Counted from the first letter of the stretch, positions 52,069-61,294 are shown. The stretch is DNA of 64,000 nucleotides from J027 sp965215855 (GCA_965215855.1 CBDCER010000002.1:310001-374000); one strand, 5' to 3'. Translations and numbers: made by a program. Notes: generated by a model from the letters alone, not told the origin.

Positions 52069-53810
52069 GCCAACACCTCCTCCAGACCGACTTCCAGTAA
52101 CTGAGAAAATCGTGAACGGGGATCACGCACCAAGTCGAGCCGATTGCCATGCTCGGCGATTTCCCCGCCCTCAAGAATCATGATTTCATCGGCGCGATCA
52201 ACCGTCGCCAGCCGATGCGCGATGATGATGCCGGTGCGGTTTTGTAGCAACTTATCGACAGCACGTTCGATCAGAGATTCGGTAGCTGGATCAAGGCGCG
52301 ACGAGGCTTCGTCCAGAATTACCAGACCTGGATCGCGTAAGAAAACACGGGTGAAAGCCAGCAATTGCCCCTCGCCCGCCGACAGTCCTTTGCCGCCGAA
52401 ATCGAGTTCGGTATCCAGGCCATCCGCCAGCGATTCCAGCCACCCCACCAGCCCCAGTGCCTCAATCACTCCCATAATCTGCGCGTCGGGAACAGTCTCA
52501 TCAAAGAACGTGATATTGTCGCGGATTGTACCCCGAAACAGTTGAACGTCTTGCGTGACCATGCCGACGCGCTGGCGCAGATGTTCCAGATGCGACTCGC
52601 GCAAATCAACCCCGCCCAGGCGAACCGCGCCCTCGGTAGCGTCATACAGGCGGAATAGTAGGCGGGCGATGGTCGATTTTCCCGCGCCGGTGCGTCCCAG
52701 CAGGCCCAGAATACGCCCCGGCTGTAGATCGAACTCCAGACCATGCAGCACAGTTTCTTCATCGTTATAGCGGAACAGCACACGATCAAATTCAACCGAG
52801 AGCGGCCCGGTTGGGATTTCGTCGCCTTTACCATCGTTGATCTGTTTGCCGGTGTGATAAAGCTCATTGATGCGAAGAATACTGCCGCTGGCGCGTTGCA
52901 AGTCTTGAATTTGGCGGCTGATTTGCTCCAGGGGTCGAAACAAGACGTTGGTGTAGTAAACCAACAAATAGACTGTGCCGAGGGTGATGATGCCGCGCTC
53001 GTAAAGGAGCAATCCTAACGCCATCGCAATCACCAGATTCAGGGCACTCAGCGTTTGCAGTACGAACAGCACCGAGTAGTTCATCCACCAAGCTTTGTGC
53101 CAGCGTTGAACACGGAAGTTCAGCCAGTTGTCGAAACGATTCATCACGTAGCCGGTGGCTCCGCTGGAGCGAATATCCTCGGTACCTGATAGCCGTTCTT
53201 CCAAAAAGCCATACACATCGGCACTCGCGCTGTGGGCATTGCGCCAATGTACGACGGCAATGCTCCGCATTTTGTTGAGCGTGAATAGTGTGAAGATGGC
53301 AAAGGCTGTAAACGCTGCCCCAACGCGCACATCCTCAAGATACATCGCCACCAGTACACCAATCAGCAAGATCAGGTTGCCGAAGATGCGAATGGTGAAG
53401 GCCGAGAAGAAATTCGCCAGGGCGGTCACATCGGTCTCGATGCGCTCAATCAATTCACCAGGGGTCGTCACGTTATGGAAACGCATATCCAGGCGAAGGC
53501 AGTGCATCGCTAAATCGCGGCGCAAGCTGTTGGTGGCCCGCCATGCCACATCCTCGGAGGTATAGGCCGCCCCCACCGCTGTGATCTGCTGGACTATCGC
53601 CATGCCCAAAAAGAACAACGCCGCCCAGGTTAAAGCCTGTGTCTCGCCGCCTTCGGTAGCGGTGTCAATGAAATAGCGGATCACCTGCGGGTTGATGATC
53701 TGTAAGCCGATGCTGGTCAATAGCAAAACAGTCAGGAGAATCACCCGCCGTTTCAGTGGACGGAGATAGGTGACTAACAGCGTTCGATATTGTTTGAAAG
53801 GTATTTTCAT
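52065..53810 (-). CDS. ABC exporter half-transporter, consensus Walker B subunit
   Basis: 581 residues, six membrane helices plus ATPase. Walker A GRTGAGKSTIAR, Walker B LVILDEASSRLDP with the catalytic Glu, and H-loop IIAHRLATV are present. The signature is LSAGEGQLLAFTR rather than LSGGQ. Placing a weak signature here and a weak Walker B in the partner gives one full and one degenerate ATP site, as in heterodimeric exporters. GAGGAA lies seven bases before the ATG. Its 5' leader of about 227 bases contains a small ORF and a terminator, so expression is probably controlled by attenuation. Confidence 0.93.
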   Translation of the reverse strand: MKIPFKQYRTLLVTYLRPLKRRVILLTVLLLTSIGLQIINPQVIRYFIDTATEGGETQALTWAALFFLGMAIVQQITAVGAAYTSEDVAWRATNSLRRDLAMHCLRLDMRFHNVTTPGELIERIETDVTALANFFSAFTIRIFGNLILLIGVLVAMYLEDVRVGAAFTAFAIFTLFTLNKMRSIAVVHWRNAHSASADVYGFLEERLSGTEDIRSSGATGYVMNRFDNWLNFRVQRWHKAWWMNYSVLFVLQTLSALNLVIAMALGLLLYERGIITLGTVYLLVYYTNVLFRPLEQISRQIQDLQRASGSILRINELYHTGKQINDGKGDEIPTGPLSVEFDRVLFRYNDEETVLHGLEFDLQPGRILGLLGRTGAGKSTIARLLFRLYDATEGAVRLGGVDLRESHLEHLRQRVGMVTQDVQLFRGTIRDNITFFDETVPDAQIMGVIEALGLVGWLESLADGLDTELDFGGKGLSAGEGQLLAFTRVFLRDPGLVILDEASSRLDPATESLIERAVDKLLQNRTGIIIAHRLATVDRADEIMILEGGEIAEHGNRLDLVRDPRSRFSQLLEVGLEEVLA

Positions 53811-53828
53811 TCAGGTTCCTCAAAGTGC

Positions 53829-53856
53829 AAAAAGACCACGTGCCCGGCACGCAGTC
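53829..53856 (-). terminator. Attenuator-like terminator in the ABC exporter leader
   Basis: On the minus strand, GACTGCGTGC-CGG-GCACGTGGTC forms a 10-bp stem (two G-T pairs) followed directly by TTTTT, 18 bases before the exporter start codon. A short competing helix, CATTCG/CGAATG (53887-53892 with 53856-53861), overlaps its first stem base. Confidence 0.75.
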
Positions 53857-53970
53857 ATTCGACAGTAAGGCACAGCCAATCGCGCACGAATGCACTACCA
53901 CACCGTGCTTGTTCTGGCCATTAAAGACTCTCACACTATCAAACTGAAAAGAAATTCGGTCAGGCAACAG

Positions 53971-54012
53971 TTACAGGGTGTCGAGGGTAGGGTACAGGAA
54001 CATCACATTCAT
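53971..54012 (-). CDS. Putative 13-residue leader peptide of the ABC exporter operon
   Basis: ATG at 54012 followed by 12 codons and TAA, giving MNVMFLYPTLDTL. AGGAG (54023-54019) lies six bases upstream, an ideal distance. A promoter candidate ends about 25 bases before the ATG. The stop is 160 bases before the first exporter gene and about 115 before the terminator. Ribosome stalling here could alter folding of the downstream leader, as with bmrB ahead of Bacillus bmrCD. Its small size means translation is not proven. Confidence 0.55.
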   Translation of the reverse strand: MNVMFLYPTLDTL

Positions 54013-54043
54013 CGCAGGCTCCTAATAACTTGAACACCCCAAA

Positions 54044-54072
54044 AGCGTATCACGAGTCGGCGGTGTGGTCAA
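54044..54072 (-). promoter_or_regulatory. Candidate promoter of the exporter leader
   Basis: TTGACC (minus, 54072-54067), 17 bases, TACGCT (54049-54044). The -35 match is good and the -10 weak. Position fits a transcript starting just upstream of the leader-peptide ribosome site. Confidence 0.5.
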
Positions 54073-54117
54073 CTATCTGATCCGTATTTTTGCCCCTTCT
54101 CGACCCTTAGATGATGT

Positions 54118-54552
54118 TTATTCCGGCTTTACAACAGGACTGTCTTGGCGTGTCGGCGCAAGTTCAAAACGCAAGCGCACCGCTCTCCAACTGATGACAT
54201 CGCCCGCGGACAGTGCCGTTGGCCCCGCTACTTGTACGCTATTAACACGAACACCGCCATTCTGTACATGCAGCCACCAAAACCCATCTTGCCAGGCGAC
54301 TTTCATCGGTTCGGTTGTCTCGTTAAGGGTCAAAGTGGTCACAGAGGATAGCGCGAAGATATGCCCAGCTTCGATCTCGTGGGTTTCACTTTCCAACACA
54401 ATCAGGCGTCCGGTCGGGGGTTGTTCGGCCATTGCCGCCGCCCACTGAAAATCGCGCCACAGCATATAGCCCACTACCCCGACGAATATCAGCAAGCAGC
54501 CACTCGCGGCCAGCCGCAACACCAGAATCCCAATTTCGGCGCTCAAATCCAC
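54118..54552 (-). CDS. Membrane-anchored FHA-like small protein
   Basis: 144 residues, GTG start. One N-terminal membrane helix (IGILVLRLAASGCLLIFVGV) is followed by a beta-rich segment ending VRVNSVQVAGPTALSAGDVI, which resembles the last strands of an FHA phosphopeptide-binding domain. The conserved FHA Gly-Arg and Ser-x-x-His are not clear, so the assignment is weak. It lies head-to-head with the sensor kinase gene (93 bases) and upstream of the exporter promoter. Not assigned a function. Confidence 0.5.
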   Translation of the reverse strand: MDLSAEIGILVLRLAASGCLLIFVGVVGYMLWRDFQWAAAMAEQPPTGRLIVLESETHEIEAGHIFALSSVTTLTLNETTEPMKVAWQDGFWWLHVQNGGVRVNSVQVAGPTALSAGDVISWRAVRLRFELAPTRQDSPVVKPE

Positions 54553-54645
54553 CTCATTTCGGACGTGCCAACCTCCACCCTGATACTATACCAGAATTCC
54601 GTAAGAAACCCGACGATTGCCCGCCAGCTATGCTACAATGAGCGC

Positions 54646-56253
54646 ATGATTATCTTACCGGATTTCCGTATTCACCAACGCGACTATTTGCTGAAAATCT
54701 CGCGGGCCATCACCGCCCAGCTTGATTTGGAGGTGGTGCTGCGTATGGTTCTCGAAGCCTCAGTGTCGATGCTCGGTGGCGAAGTTGGTCTGATTGCGCT
54801 GCGTGATCCCGAAGGGCACCTGGGTGTACAGGCCGTGTTGGGCGTTGACCCCGATCAAGCAGAGATATTCGAGCCATTGCTGGACCTAGTCAACGAGGAA
54901 GTTGAGGAAACCGAATCTGATTCGAGTGACATTCAGCTGCGAATGCGCCTGATCTCGCGCAAGTTGGAACTGAATTTACGACAAATGGTCTCGCTGCCGA
55001 TGCGGATTTCGGGCGAAATGTTGGGCATCATCTTCGTCTTCCGGCCTTATCCGGGCAACCCGACCGCTGACGATCTTCGCATTTTGCAGAGTTTTGGCGA
55101 CCAGGCGGCCATTGCTGTTCATAATGCCGGGCTATATCAGGCGACGATTGCCGAGAAACAACGGCTGGCGACCATTTTGGATGCTAGCGCGGATGGCATC
55201 GCTATTCTCGATGCGAATTTGCGGGTCATGCGGATTAATGCGGTTTTGTCCAGGATGACGGGCTGGCAACCAGAGTATGCACTGGGCCGTGAACACGCCG
55301 ATGTTATCCGCTGGGCCGACCCGCCACCAGGCTATACACTGGAAACGGCCATTGCTAAAAACTGGCCGCTGGATAGCACTGTTGAATCCGAAAACCGCTC
55401 GACCTCCCCACCCCACACCTTCCATGTCGAGGGCGAATTGGAGCGCCTGGATGGCCTGAATTTGAGTGTGGAGATCAAATATGCGCCGGTCTTTTTCGAG
55501 GACGGCAGTTTGCGGAACATCATCGCCAACGTGCGCGACATCACCCGTTTCCGCGAGGCCGAGGATCTGAAAAACACGTTCATCTCGGTGGTTTCGCACG
55601 AACTCAAGACGCCCGTTGCGCTGATTAAGGGCTATGCCAGCACACTGCGGCGCGATGATACACAATGGGATGCCGAGACGGTACAACGTAGCCTGACAGT
55701 TATTGAAGAAGAGGCGGATCGTCTGACCGAACTTATTGACAACCTGCTGATGGCGTCGCGGATTCAAGTCGAGGGGATGTTGGACCTACATCTCCTGGAT
55801 GTGGCGTTGGATCAGATTGCGGCGCGAGCAGTTAGTCGTTTTGAACCACAGACACAACATCATGCGTTCGCATTGGATTTTGAAGTTGATTTCCCCATCA
55901 TCGTCGGTGATGAGAAACGCCTGCGGCATGTGATCGACAACTTGGTCTCGAATGCCATCAAGTATTCCCCGAATGGCGGCACGATTACGATTGGCGGACG
56001 CGCTTCTGAAGGACAGGTGCAGGTCTTTGTGCGCGATGAGGGCATTGGGCTATCGCCGGCAGATGCCGAGCTTATCTTCGACCGCTTCTATCGAGCTGAT
56101 AATGCGGTGAAACACGGCGCACCAGGAACGGGGCTTGGTTTATATCTGGTACGTGCTATTATCGAAGCGCACGGCGGACACATTTGGGCCACGCCTCATA
56201 AAGGGCAATCCGGCACAACCTTTACCTTTACCCTGCCGCGCTTGCAGCAATAG
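54646..56253 (+). CDS. Sensor histidine kinase (GAF-PAS-HisKA-HATPase)
   Basis: 535 residues, soluble. The GAF domain spans about residues 20-165 (TAQLDLEVVLRMVLEASVSM). PAS follows at 175-300 (ILDASADGIAILDANLRVMR). HisKA has phospho-acceptor His318 in ISVVSHELKTPVALIKG. HATPase_c has N box RHVIDNLVSNAIKYSPNGG, G1 VRDEGIGLSP and G2 GTGLGLYLVRAIIEAHGGH. The frame is open upstream, but the ATG at 54646 starts the conserved part and codons before it encode no domain. No response regulator is adjacent, so its partner is elsewhere. The GAF ligand is unknown. Confidence 0.93.
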   Translation: MIILPDFRIHQRDYLLKISRAITAQLDLEVVLRMVLEASVSMLGGEVGLIALRDPEGHLGVQAVLGVDPDQAEIFEPLLDLVNEEVEETESDSSDIQLRMRLISRKLELNLRQMVSLPMRISGEMLGIIFVFRPYPGNPTADDLRILQSFGDQAAIAVHNAGLYQATIAEKQRLATILDASADGIAILDANLRVMRINAVLSRMTGWQPEYALGREHADVIRWADPPPGYTLETAIAKNWPLDSTVESENRSTSPPHTFHVEGELERLDGLNLSVEIKYAPVFFEDGSLRNIIANVRDITRFREAEDLKNTFISVVSHELKTPVALIKGYASTLRRDDTQWDAETVQRSLTVIEEEADRLTELIDNLLMASRIQVEGMLDLHLLDVALDQIAARAVSRFEPQTQHHAFALDFEVDFPIIVGDEKRLRHVIDNLVSNAIKYSPNGGTITIGGRASEGQVQVFVRDEGIGLSPADAELIFDRFYRADNAVKHGAPGTGLGLYLVRAIIEAHGGHIWATPHKGQSGTTFTFTLPRLQQ

Positions 56254-56268
56254 CAGAGGAAATCGCGC

Positions 56269-57600
56269 ATGTCATCACAATCCAGGCAAATGCTTCTTGC
56301 CTGTCCCAACTGTGGCAACCAATCGCAGGCCACAGTGCAGCAAATCGTCGATGTGGGCCAAGATCAATCGGCCAAATACCGTTTTTTGACTGGGCAGGTC
56401 AATAATTTCCGCTGCCCACAATGCCAATATCCCATTAGCATCAGCACGACTCTAGCCTATCATGACCCCGAACAAGAACTTCTGCTCATCTATGTGCCGA
56501 TGGAACTCAATATGGGGCACGATGAGCAGGAACGTATGATTGGGCAACTAACACGCACAATCACCGAAGACCTGCCCATGGAACAACGCAAAGGCTACTT
56601 GCTCAATCCACGTCGTAGCCTGACACTAAAAGGGATGCAGGACACAGTTTTCGATGCCGAGCGCCACAATATCACACTAATTGATAAACTGTTGCGGGCC
56701 ACTCCCGAGGAATTGGAGGAGACGGTGGCGGAACAGAATGATATATTCGACGAACAGTTCTTCGTGGGCCTGATCGCGGATATGGAACTGGCGCAGGCAC
56801 TTGGCAGAGAAGAATTTGCCGGACAAATGGAGGGCTTACGCGACATCCTCATCGAACAAAGTAGCTATGGCCGCGAACTTATTGCCAACATCCAGAGCCA
56901 GGAAGCAACTCGCGAGCAGGTGGTTACTGACCTCAACAACTTGGGACAGCAAGTCACACTTGATGATTTGATTGATTTAGCAGTCTCCTATGAAAGCGAT
57001 GAGGACAAGTTGTTGGCGTTTGTGCGGCTGGTGCGCCCAGCGATGGACTATAACTTCTTCCAACGCATGACCGAGCGCGTGGAGACATCTAGCTCTAAGA
57101 AAGAGCGGCGTAGGACACGTCGGGTGCGGGATGTGTTGCTTGAAATGACACAAGCATTCGACGCCCAGGCCCAGGCGCTCATCGTGGCAGCTTTGCAGCA
57201 AATCATCAACAGTTCCGATTTGGAACAGGCCGTTCTGCAAAGTCTGTCAATTATCGACAACAATTTTATTGCAGTGCTAACGGCCAATATCGACGAAGCC
57301 CGCAAGCGTGGCGACGATGAATTGTTGCAGCGACTGGAACAGGTGCAGGCCATCATTGAACGTATAGCAAGCGAAAGTAACCGGCCCGAAGTTCAACTGA
57401 TTAATGATTTACTGCAACTAGAGGACCCACTCGAAATGCGGTTGATGCTGATTGATCGCGCTCCTGAATTTGGCCCAACATTACTGCAATACCTGGATGT
57501 GTTGGTCGAGCAGGTTCAGCAACAGGGCGGCAATCCGGCTTTGCAACAACGGTTACTGGAAATTCGTGACGAGGCCGAACAAGTCCTTAATGGTAGTTGA
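56269..57600 (+). CDS. CpXC-domain protein
   Basis: 443 residues. The CpXC domain occupies residues 1-130, named for paired C-P-x-C motifs: LACPNCGNQSQATV and FRCPQCQYPISIS. It is probably a zinc-binding fold. The remaining 300 residues are helical and acidic without known motif. It starts 15 bases after the histidine kinase stop and is likely in its operon. Its 3' end overlaps the convergent PBP-like gene by 14 bases. The function of the family is not established. Confidence 0.85.
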   Translation: MSSQSRQMLLACPNCGNQSQATVQQIVDVGQDQSAKYRFLTGQVNNFRCPQCQYPISISTTLAYHDPEQELLLIYVPMELNMGHDEQERMIGQLTRTITEDLPMEQRKGYLLNPRRSLTLKGMQDTVFDAERHNITLIDKLLRATPEELEETVAEQNDIFDEQFFVGLIADMELAQALGREEFAGQMEGLRDILIEQSSYGRELIANIQSQEATREQVVTDLNNLGQQVTLDDLIDLAVSYESDEDKLLAFVRLVRPAMDYNFFQRMTERVETSSSKKERRRTRRVRDVLLEMTQAFDAQAQALIVAALQQIINSSDLEQAVLQSLSIIDNNFIAVLTANIDEARKRGDDELLQRLEQVQAIIERIASESNRPEVQLINDLLQLEDPLEMRLMLIDRAPEFGPTLLQYLDVLVEQVQQQGGNPALQQRLLEIRDEAEQVLNGS

Positions 57601-59008
57601 GCAACGCCGTCCGGGCAATGTGGGCCGCATCGTCTGGCATGTCAGCATCCTGTACAACCACCACGACCACCAGTGATCCACCATTCGGCACGTCAACAAA
57701 CCCCAAAAACCAACTCACGAGCGCCGCTGGCTTCCCAGCATAAGCGGCGCTGCTATATCCATAAATCGGCATCTCCACAATATGGTCGCTGGTGAATTCC
57801 AGGGCTGTTCGCAATTGCTGGGCTACATCGGGCGAAAAGAAACGGGTAGATTGATCGGGAATGTCGAAAGATTGCCATTCGCGCTCGCCCGGTTGCCGGT
57901 AAGCATCGGCCATGTATAGCGATGGGGCACGGCCATCATTTGCTATCGCGGCAGCTATTCGCGCCATATGCAGGGGTGTCACTGTCAATTGTCCCTGACC
58001 GATGACTTCTATCCACGTTTGCTGTTGCAGGTCTGGACGTTGATCGAGGGGAACTGGCGTCGCACCAGCTCCGGTGTCCATCCGATAGAGAGGCACGGGT
58101 TCCAGTAATCCAAATTGCATGAGTAGTGTCTGATAATCCCGGGGCTGTTGCAAGGCAGCAATGAAGGGCGCGGGGCAACCATAGGCAAATGCTTCGATGA
58201 GTTGGATTGGCTCTAGATCGGGCAGAGAAAACAGACACGTTATTCGCTCAAATTCTGGTCCCAGTTCAGGTAATGATATGACCTGTACTCCGTCTGATAA
58301 TTGATTTTCTAACGAGTCTCCAGCTTCTAACATTGCGGCCAGCCAGATAATCTGCATGGTTCCACCAGGCTGGTATTGCCCACGCCGGGCACGGTTGAGC
58401 AAAGGCGAGGCGTCGGCACGACCCTGCTCCTCAAGTGTGGTAAATGCGAGCCAGTTCAAATCAAGCATGTTGGGATCAAGTTCAGGATGGCTGACCATCG
58501 CCATCACTTCACCAGAGGGCACAAGCACAACCACGGCTGCACCATCTTTTCCCTCAAAACTCGTCGTCAGGTGTTGTTGCAAATCCAGATCAATCGTGGT
58601 TCGCAGGTCATAGCCCGGCTGCGGACGATTGAGCAGCTCATCCCATTGGGCCTGCCGCGCATCTTGCCCATCTACTTGACCAGTCAGCACATCGTCAAAA
58701 GCACGTTCCAGGCCATCGGCTCCATATTGGTGGCTGTGATAACCAACTGCGCCCGCCACATGGTCGTAAGGATAGAGGCGGCGCAGATATTGAGTGGCAG
58801 TGTAGGGGCTGCTGACAGCCAGCGCCAGGCCGTGGCGATCCAGGATCAACCCGCGTGGCGATCCCTGCACCAATCGAATGCGGCGCGGGTTATCATCACG
58901 AGTCATTAAATCATCATGTTGAAACAGGATCCAATAGGTGCTACTGGTGGCTACCAGTGCGAAGCCGAAGACAATCGCCAGCATTAAATTACGAAGTTCG
59001 CGAGTCAT
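57587..59008 (-). CDS. Penicillin-binding-protein (transpeptidase) homologue with degenerate active site
   Basis: 473 residues. An N-terminal membrane helix (MLAIVFGFALVATSSTYWIL) is followed by the PBP dimerisation pattern (SPRGLILDRHGLALAVS, GADGLERAFDD) and the transpeptidase fold. The SxxK motif, normally P-G-S-T-x-K, reads P214-G-G216-T-M-Q219, lacking Ser and Lys. The K-T-G motif near the end reads AGKPAAL. It therefore cannot act by the usual acyl-enzyme route. It overlaps the RodA/FtsW-type gene by 20 bases, the usual partner of monofunctional PBPs. A structural activator of the glycosyltransferase is possible (inference). Confidence 0.85.
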   Translation of the reverse strand: MTRELRNLMLAIVFGFALVATSSTYWILFQHDDLMTRDDNPRRIRLVQGSPRGLILDRHGLALAVSSPYTATQYLRRLYPYDHVAGAVGYHSHQYGADGLERAFDDVLTGQVDGQDARQAQWDELLNRPQPGYDLRTTIDLDLQQHLTTSFEGKDGAAVVVLVPSGEVMAMVSHPELDPNMLDLNWLAFTTLEEQGRADASPLLNRARRGQYQPGGTMQIIWLAAMLEAGDSLENQLSDGVQVISLPELGPEFERITCLFSLPDLEPIQLIEAFAYGCPAPFIAALQQPRDYQTLLMQFGLLEPVPLYRMDTGAGATPVPLDQRPDLQQQTWIEVIGQGQLTVTPLHMARIAAAIANDGRAPSLYMADAYRQPGEREWQSFDIPDQSTRFFSPDVAQQLRTALEFTSDHIVEMPIYGYSSAAYAGKPAALVSWFLGFVDVPNGGSLVVVVVVQDADMPDDAAHIARTALLNYH

Positions 59009-60281
59009 GGCTGCTGATAATCAACAATAAGCCAACGGCAATAAAACTGGTCAACAGGGAAGAGCCACCATAGCTGACAAAAGGCAATGTCACACCAGTC
59101 AGAGGCCACAGCCGCAATGTGCCCCCCATGATCAAGAGGCTCTGCGTCGCCAACATCAGGCTCAACCCCGCTGCTAAGAATGCGGCGAAAGGGCGCGGTT
59201 GGTTCAATATGGCGATCCGCAGGCCGCGTACAATAATCAGTGCCAACGCCATCAGCAAACCCAACACGCCAATCAGTCCCCACTCCTCGGCAATGGCGGC
59301 AAACACAAAATCGGAATGGGCCACTGGAATAAAAGTGGGGATACCCTGGCCGATGCCAGCACCAGTGAGGCCGCCAGCCGCCACTGCCATTAAGCTTTGC
59401 ACAATTTGAAAAGCGCGGCCCTCGGCGTCGGCCCAGGGATTGAGCCATACATCAACACGCAGTGCCACAACATCGAAGGCCAGATAGCTCGCCAGCGTCG
59501 CCAGCACCAACAATACACCGCCCCCCACCAACAACAGCCATTGTCCGCTGGCGACATACAACATCAAGATAAACACGGCAAAGAAAATCGAGGCTGTGCC
59601 CAGATCGCGTTGCCAGATCAAAATGACAATGCTCAATCCGAACATGGGCAGGGTTGGGATCAGAAATCGTAGTGAGGGCATCACTAGGGAACCTAGCTTG
59701 ATATTTTCTTGGCGGAGTGTCTGCCAGTGTCGCGCACAATAATTCGCCAGGAATACCACCAGCAGGATTTTGAGCAACTCTGACGGTTGATAGTAGATCA
59801 CACCGCCCCCCAACCATAAACGCGGCCCAAAACCCGACGGGTTGACCCCCCAACGTATGGTGGTCGCCAGCATCACAATGCCGCCCCATAACCATACCGA
59901 CTGATAACGTCGCAGCCAGTCTAAACTTAATGGCAAATAAAGGAGGCTGACTACCGCCATCGTGCTGATGACCAGCCAGCCAGTCTGTCGATCTGCAAAT
60001 GTTGGGGCCAACCGGTCGATGATATTCAGCCCCCATCCTACCAGCAACATCATGGCAGGCAGGATATACAAATCGCGCTGAGGCAACCGCCGGTTGAGTG
60101 CAACATGCAACAACACCGCACACAATATCCAGATTCCCACCGGCCATAAATCCCACAGGGAACGGTCTTGCACCTGAATCAAATTCACCTGGTTAATAGC
60201 AACAAACACGCCTGCCACCATCAGCAGCAGGCATTCGCGTGTTCTTATGATCGAGGGCAATGAATCGGGTAAAGGCTGCAC
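58989..60281 (-). CDS. FtsW/RodA/SpoVE-family peptidoglycan glycosyltransferase
   Basis: 430 residues, about 10 membrane helices. SEDS landmarks: LWLGGGVIYYQPSELLKILL, SIVILIWQRDLGTASIFFAV with the catalytic Asp region, FIPVAHSDFVFAAIAEEWGL, and GVTLPFVSYGGSSLLTSFIA near the end. SEDS enzymes polymerise lipid II with a partner PBP. GTG start. It lies 11 bases downstream of mtnP and overlaps the PBP-like gene. The partner seems to lack transpeptidase residues, so crosslinking must be done by another protein. Confidence 0.93.
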   Translation of the reverse strand: MQPLPDSLPSIIRTRECLLLMVAGVFVAINQVNLIQVQDRSLWDLWPVGIWILCAVLLHVALNRRLPQRDLYILPAMMLLVGWGLNIIDRLAPTFADRQTGWLVISTMAVVSLLYLPLSLDWLRRYQSVWLWGGIVMLATTIRWGVNPSGFGPRLWLGGGVIYYQPSELLKILLVVFLANYCARHWQTLRQENIKLGSLVMPSLRFLIPTLPMFGLSIVILIWQRDLGTASIFFAVFILMLYVASGQWLLLVGGGVLLVLATLASYLAFDVVALRVDVWLNPWADAEGRAFQIVQSLMAVAAGGLTGAGIGQGIPTFIPVAHSDFVFAAIAEEWGLIGVLGLLMALALIIVRGLRIAILNQPRPFAAFLAAGLSLMLATQSLLIMGGTLRLWPLTGVTLPFVSYGGSSLLTSFIAVGLLLIISSHDSRTS

Positions 60282-60292
60282 GCGCCGAATAA

Positions 60293-61159
60293 TCAGTCCA
60301 ACATACTTTGTAGGAACAGACGCATTTTCTCCCGCCGTTCATCCGAAATGAGATTCGGGTCCGTAGTCAATGTGCCTTTCAGCGCACTGTGGGCCGGAGT
60401 CGGTTCGGTCAATGCGGCGATTTTCGGAATCGCGCCAGTAATGACACGCTGAATCAATTCAAGATTTTCGGCAAAAGCCGCCATCACCTCACCCACACTT
60501 ACTTCACTTTCATACCAGACATCATAATCGGTGACGACAGCCATCACGGCATAACTAATCTCGGCTTCGCGGGCCAGGAATGCTTCGGGCGAGGTCGTCA
60601 TGCCAATAATATCCATGCCCCACTGACGAAAGAGGTTGCTCTCAGCTTTGGTACTAAAGCGCGGTCCTTCACACGTGATGAAATTGCCCTGGCGATGCAC
60701 CGTGCCGCCTTGCTCATCAATAGTATCGGCCAGCACCCCGCGCAATTGGTTACAAAATGGCTCGGCGACGCCGACATGAGCCACCAGCCCTTGCCCAAAG
60801 AACGAGTAGGAGCGTAACCCCTTGGTGAAATCAACCAGTTGATCGGGCACAACAATATGGCCGGGCGCATAATCTTCGCGCAAGGAGCCACATGCGCTGA
60901 CTGCCATGATGTATTGCACGCCCAAAGATTTCAGGGCGTAGATGTTGGCACGATAGGGAACTTCGCTGGGCGTTAGCATATGGCCGCGCCCATGCCGGGG
61001 GATAAATGCCACGCGTTGTTCACCAATGGTAACCGTAATGACATTATCGCTGGGTGGGCCGAACGGTGTATGAATAACGTGTTCCTGTTTATCGGTCAAT
61101 GCCTCCATCTGATAGAGGCCAGTGCCGCCAATGATCCCGATGGTACTATCTGTAGTCAT
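60293..61159 (-). CDS. mtnP: S-methyl-5'-thioadenosine phosphorylase
   Basis: 288 residues. Phosphorolytically cleaves methylthioadenosine in methionine salvage. Motifs: IGIIGGTGLYQMEAL, GPPSDNVITVTIGEQ, FIPRHGRGHMLTPSEVPYRA, ITCEGPRFSTKAES and MDIIGMTTSPEAFLAREAE. The Asp near AVVTDYDVW favours MTA/purine specificity of the family. The ATG at 61159 is preferred to upstream codons because the family begins there and GAGGA lies eight bases before it. First gene of the leftward mtnP-rodA-pbp set. Confidence 0.95.
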   Translation of the reverse strand: MTTDSTIGIIGGTGLYQMEALTDKQEHVIHTPFGPPSDNVITVTIGEQRVAFIPRHGRGHMLTPSEVPYRANIYALKSLGVQYIMAVSACGSLREDYAPGHIVVPDQLVDFTKGLRSYSFFGQGLVAHVGVAEPFCNQLRGVLADTIDEQGGTVHRQGNFITCEGPRFSTKAESNLFRQWGMDIIGMTTSPEAFLAREAEISYAVMAVVTDYDVWYESEVSVGEVMAAFAENLELIQRVITGAIPKIAALTEPTPAHSALKGTLTTDPNLISDERREKMRLFLQSMLD

Positions 61160-61191
61160 AGTAATCCTCAAATTTCCTATCAGCCGTTGCA

Positions 61192-61219
61192 AGTATAGCA
61201 AAAGGGGAACTGCTTGCAA
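61192..61219 (-). promoter_or_regulatory. Promoter of mtnP
   Basis: TTGCAA (61219-61214), 16 bases, TATACT (61197-61192) on the minus strand, about 33 bases before the start codon. Confidence 0.55.
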
Positions 61220-61294
61220 CTGATGTTTGCAGTTCAACGCATCTCAGATTAGGATTAACGGGAAAATACTCGCAATTATTAGGAAGGTAAACCG

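Noticed and set aside
53665..53967. A 100-residue frame spanning the exporter leader and its N-terminal part
   Set aside because: It overlaps the exporter gene in another frame, lacks a ribosome site and has no domain; the 13-codon ORF with AGGAG is the better leader candidate.
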